Assembly (NCBI GenBank): GCA_035549015.1
Contig: DASZRW010000070.1
Coordinates: 1 to 64,000, forward strand
DNA from: JAFDZV01 sp035549015
GTDB taxonomy: Bacteria > Bacteroidota > Ignavibacteria > OLB7
Direction of reading: 5' to 3'
Length of the DNA: 64,000 nt
Shown: piece after piece, positions 62,001-64,000 of the stretch
Position numbering within the stretch: the first letter of the stretch is position 1
Layout: every line of letters starts with the position of its first letter
Position numbers and translations under genes: made by a program
Notes under the pieces: generated by a model
What the model was told of the DNA's origin: nothing
Database searches by the model: none
Seen by the model: the letters and a program-made list of their open reading frames with translations, nothing else

Positions 62001-63505
62001 AGGCCGTAGACATGGCCGGCGAACTTCGCGCCGTTCTTGCCGATCAGCCAGTGATCTTCACCCGGCGACACGGCCATCGAGCCCCAGACCAGGTCGGTGC
62101 CCGGGATGCGGCGGGTGAACGGGAAGGTTGCCCCGTTCTCACGAACGATGTTCTGTGCCGAAAGGGTATCGGTGACCACATTGATGTAGTGCGACATATT
62201 CCCCGGGTTGGTCGGGGCATAGTACGGCGCGAAGGATGGCCACTGCTCACGCGGGGTCATCTCCGTCATGTACGGTGCCCAGGCGGACCAGTCCGTACAG
62301 GGAATGCCGCGGAAGCAGGGGGAGGAACCCTCGAACTTCACGATTGCCGATGAGTGCATCATCGCCATCGCCGGCTGCTCCATATGGAAGGAAACCGCCT
62401 GAGGCTGACCCAGTGCAACTTCCTGGAAGTCCGATGGCTTTACATTCACCTTGACCTGGGTGGTACCACCCGGTGAGAGGTAGTAGCCCTTGATCGCCTT
62501 GCCGCTCGCATTGTATACGCGAACAAACTCGCGCAGACGCTCGGCGTCCGAGCCGATACCGGGGCGATGGTTATCCCACGTCGGCATGAATTCGAACTCC
62601 TTGCCGAACTGCTCGGAGGGAGGAAGCCATTCGATGATCGAGTTCTTGTAGGCGTTGTTCTTGAGGCCCACGTTGTCGTACACCACCTGCACGCGGGTGT
62701 TGCCGCTGATGACGCCGACCGGCTTGTCGGCGAGGATCAGGGTACCACCGATGTCGTCCTGCTTGTCGGCCTCGGAGCTGGTATCCACCTTGGTCTGAAC
62801 CTGGTAGGCCTCGCCCTCGTTGAGGGTGATGGTGGAGGGGGTACCTCCCTCGAAGCCGCGGAGAATTCCGTTACCAGGAATGAAGCTCACATGGGTGTTG
62901 TCGTATGCGGCGATCACCAGAGCCTCGCCGGCACCCGGCTTCGGCGTGCTGGGGACTTCCGTTTCGCCGGCGATACCGATCTCGTTCACGATTTCGCCCG
63001 GGATACCGGCCACAACGTAGTTGGTGCCCCATTCTTCAACCGGGATCGGCGTCCATGCTTCAACAGCCTGAATGTGTGCGAAATAGCAGTAGAGGACAAT
63101 CGGATAGTCGGACTCCACCTTGAAGGTGTTGCGCGACACCGAGTTGCTTACATCCACAACGGCACCGGCGGCCAGGGAGTAGGTCTTGAACTTGCCGGCT
63201 TCCAGATTGAGAACCACACTGGCACCACCGTTGCCCGTGATCTTGACCTTGTTCTTGACGGCCGAGAAGATCCAGAGCGACGCCTCGGGGCGCACGCGGT
63301 TGTTCGGATATCGGCTGTCGAGCTGATTGGTCGTCGTATCGGGATAGGCGATCAGATAGTAGGTTCCCGCAGCATTGTCATCGAGCTGCGGATCGCTTCC
63401 CTGTGCGTGTGCCCCGGTTGGGAGCAGCAGCGCGCAGACAAGGGTGAAGAGGAAGACTGCTGCCAGTCCGATACCTCTCCAAGCGTACGCAGATGCCCTT
63501 TGCAT
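59057..63505 (-). CDS. Giant T9SS surface protein with IgGFc-binding-like head (paralogue of the 6471-10409 protein)
   Basis: A 1482-residue secreted protein. The signal peptide covers 1-34 (AHA/Q). The head (about 40-430) is an IgGFc-binding-like beta domain: DYPIVLYCYFAHIQAVEAWT, then EEWGTNYVVAGIPGEI and AYDNTHVSFIPGNGI. Ig-like ASH/SPD-2 repeats follow (GTLDFGTVNLGGSLSKDI, VGDLNFGQFIVGNTP, VTDLNFGNVLSSCQHPD). A cohesin-like domain lies at about 1220-1360 and a T9SS sorting domain at the end (PNPFNPSTDITFSLGLDG, LYYYRLESGDWTHTSTMI). It probably adheres to or builds the cell surface. The ATG at 63505 gives the clean signal peptide; upstream codons do not. Confidence 0.85.
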   Translation of the reverse strand: MQRASAYAWRGIGLAAVFLFTLVCALLLPTGAHAQGSDPQLDDNAAGTYYLIAYPDTTTNQLDSRYPNNRVRPEASLWIFSAVKNKVKITGNGGASVVLNLEAGKFKTYSLAAGAVVDVSNSVSRNTFKVESDYPIVLYCYFAHIQAVEAWTPIPVEEWGTNYVVAGIPGEIVNEIGIAGETEVPSTPKPGAGEALVIAAYDNTHVSFIPGNGILRGFEGGTPSTITLNEGEAYQVQTKVDTSSEADKQDDIGGTLILADKPVGVISGNTRVQVVYDNVGLKNNAYKNSIIEWLPPSEQFGKEFEFMPTWDNHRPGIGSDAERLREFVRVYNASGKAIKGYYLSPGGTTQVKVNVKPSDFQEVALGQPQAVSFHMEQPAMAMMHSSAIVKFEGSSPCFRGIPCTDWSAWAPYMTEMTPREQWPSFAPYYAPTNPGNMSHYINVVTDTLSAQNIVRENGATFPFTRRIPGTDLVWGSMAVSPGEDHWLIGKNGAKFAGHVYGLMQGAEAYRPGLIKKKDDGGSIILGGGSKDPIIQHPCEYEEYNAVSYGYPLAPARRVLLPPDTLKIDTTMDCFKLTIKIAAINQNPVGLRSITLDPSTVKNAKLNPVDPLRLSDILGRPNCTVEVEAIDPLQDADAVVIIKDRTSKIWRVVFHYEAERLTVTPTGTLDFGTVNLGGSLSKDITITNPLTRDIQVKDIRLALGLRQYKILSVTPGPVPGTLKPGDTWTITVQVSPDEDNQEYDDTVKCILGCVTVPVPLKTQTSKPCIYVGDLNFGQFIVGNTPASTLSLKITNNGSGPLVFKDPVVTFADAHFSVAQTEKDKLKAAPLLPNQSISINVTFTPGVDVAQYRTVATFYTNASCDRDTSVWTANVVKPGVLMPDHSWIEWVTTLNSCTKNSVASYQFDIPVTNAGNVDATVKAIQLIDDPGSTDATDKYFTLETADQTVMVRPGDLILQGGTVQKVQRVYFSPKDERNYSCRLLLTTETGDSIYSQLNGTGIESHGKITGWNFDTTLYKGPYPATPSQRTTIMLHALPTRPLTVNDVQITGPDAGNYWIDRSIAPVSGMPGTPVTVQPGDSIPVTVEYRPVQAGSRKADLVFIGDQSRCDGKDTVGPLAAYSFTRGVMVTDLNFGNVLSSCQHPDSTVTITNTGTEAVVVVSATLDDIDKSGFFSADFSNVLDTLYPGQTKTVKVNFSPRRVGTFHAQIVYEVVSAKDGQPVPSVPSQLVGTGYIVTVHAKVQDTPALHGAPGSFIDAPIILQDQLDDAGITSFIIGVYYNNKIEKLTNGTNDPRDLASMINGTIVSDWTITIIESDFAEGYYIAALTAPPGKHLTGTGKLLNPNFQLFLGTDRQSKITFYVLPPSTQQCARILPTPGLITVDSVCGLNLRLIESTGFGYSLNQNKPNPFNPSTDITFSLGLDGPTKLTVYDASGKKVATLVDGMMQPGLYQVTWDASGFPSGLYYYRLESGDWTHTSTMILRK

Positions 63506-63660
63506 AGAGACAACCTCGTGTTGGGTTAGGAGTAGAGAGTTTATATACAACATGTTTTGGTACGATGCCGGAGAAATGTACCCTTGCAGGATCCAGCTGC
63601 CGGAACGCAAGGATTCCATTCCTATAAAAACAAGTGAAGCGCCATCAAGTTCCACTTTGA

Positions 63661-63686
63661 GGCAAAAAATCTGAAGATTTCCTGCC
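63661..63686 (-). terminator. Terminator of the di-haem oxidoreductase gene
   Basis: On the minus strand GGCAGGAAATC/GATTTTTTGCC folds with a TTCA loop and ends in a T-rich tract. It lies 13 bp past the stop at 63699. Confidence 0.55.
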
Positions 63687-63698
63687 TAACCGCTGTCA

Positions 63699-64000
63699 TT
63701 AGAGCGATTCGAGAAACTTGACGAGAGCGTCACGCTTGCTCTTGTCGAGCTGCCGGACGTACTCGCGCGACTGCTGGGCCTCACCTCCGTGCCACATGAT
63801 CGCCTCGATCAGGTTGCGGGCACGGCCGTCGTGCAGGAAGTTGGTGTGGCCGCTCGCGAGCGCGGTCAAGCCGATGCCCCACAGGGGTGCCGTACGCCAT
63901 TCGCTTCCGGAGGCATAGAAGTCCGGGCGACCGTCGGCAAGATCCTGGCCCATGTCGTGGATGAGCAGGTCCGTGTAGGGATGGATCAACTGGTTGGAGA
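63699..64000 (-). CDS. Di-haem cytochrome c oxidoreductase-type protein, C-terminal part
   Basis: The gene continues past the right edge; about 100 C-terminal residues are in view. They match the end of the di-haem oxidoreductase/DUF1111 group: DMGQDLADGRPDFYASGSEW, RTAPLWGIGL, GHTNFLHDGRARNLIEAIMW and HGGEAQQSREYVRQL. This family carries two c-type haems and is linked to thiol oxidation or peroxide reduction. The CXXCH motifs would be further upstream, outside the window. It is on the same strand as the giant surface protein but separated by a terminator. Confidence 0.88.
   Translation of the reverse strand, partial: SNQLIHPYTDLLIHDMGQDLADGRPDFYASGSEWRTAPLWGIGLTALASGHTNFLHDGRARNLIEAIMWHGGEAQQSREYVRQLDKSKRDALVKFLESL

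Noticed and set aside
60083..62353. Open frame of 756 codons on the plus strand inside the giant surface-protein gene
   Set aside because: Exactly antisense to a convincing protein; low-complexity Arg/Asp/Val composition and no domain. A product of GC-rich codon usage.

Overview
The window is GC-rich bacterial DNA. Four genes encode very large or multidomain secreted proteins ending in a type IX secretion (T9SS) C-terminal sorting domain, with motifs such as PNPFNPSTDITF or MPNPCDLQCIISYQP followed by a short Gly/Tyr-rich strand. That places the organism in the Fibrobacterota-Chlorobiota-Bacteroidota (FCB) group. A high-GC lineage of the Chlorobiota/Ignavibacteriota/Kapabacteria type fits, but no finer assignment can be made from the sequence alone. 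Some genes have clear Shine-Dalgarno sequences and others have none, which also fits this group.

Layout. 1-140 is the 3' end of a group II intron (domains V and VI). 207-6289 holds recQ, a VOC-fold protein, ppk1, a YqaA-type membrane protein and a fumarylacetoacetate-hydrolase-family enzyme. 6471-10409 is a giant surface protein. 10592-20768 is mostly on the minus strand: a small lipoprotein, a phosphoribosyltransferase-like protein with a TPR partner, a YjdF-type membrane protein, RNase P RNA, a zinc-ribbon protein, a Nif3-family protein, a lipoprotein, tRNA-Ser(TGA), an MsbA-like ABC exporter and a T9SS subtilase. A Rossmann/DUF2520 protein lies on plus at 11086-11916.

20928-41607. A fused alpha/beta 2-oxoacid dehydrogenase E1 is followed by a TolC-MacA-ATPase-permease-permease efflux cluster and a lipoprotein/LysM pair. 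Then come PhoH, a solitary DNA methyltransferase, a CdaA-Pcm-MiaA run, a four-helix membrane protein of unknown function (minus), SSB, a lone MCE/MlaD protein and HupE.

41733-64000. An aspartate-type aminotransferase and DnaE are on minus. They are followed on plus by a TIGR00027-type methyltransferase, a broken AAA kinase pseudogene, a small membrane protein, a class-3 lipase and a BNR/PKD/LamG T9SS protein. The last part, on minus, holds an amidase, an HD-GYP/LuxR regulator, a family-2 glycosyltransferase, a second giant surface protein sharing the architecture of the one at 6471, and the C-terminus of a di-haem oxidoreductase cut by the window edge.

System view. Most genes are housekeeping. 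The unusual content is: the two paralogous IgGFc-binding-like/Ig-like/cohesin-like T9SS surface proteins; a phosphoribosyltransferase homologue whose PRPP-binding loop is lost; a solitary N6-adenine methyltransferase with NLPW in place of NPPW/Y; a double-lesion kinase pseudogene; the intron remnant; and short tandem duplications (14-22 bp units) in at least seven intergenic spacers. I see no CRISPR array, prophage or insertion sequence.
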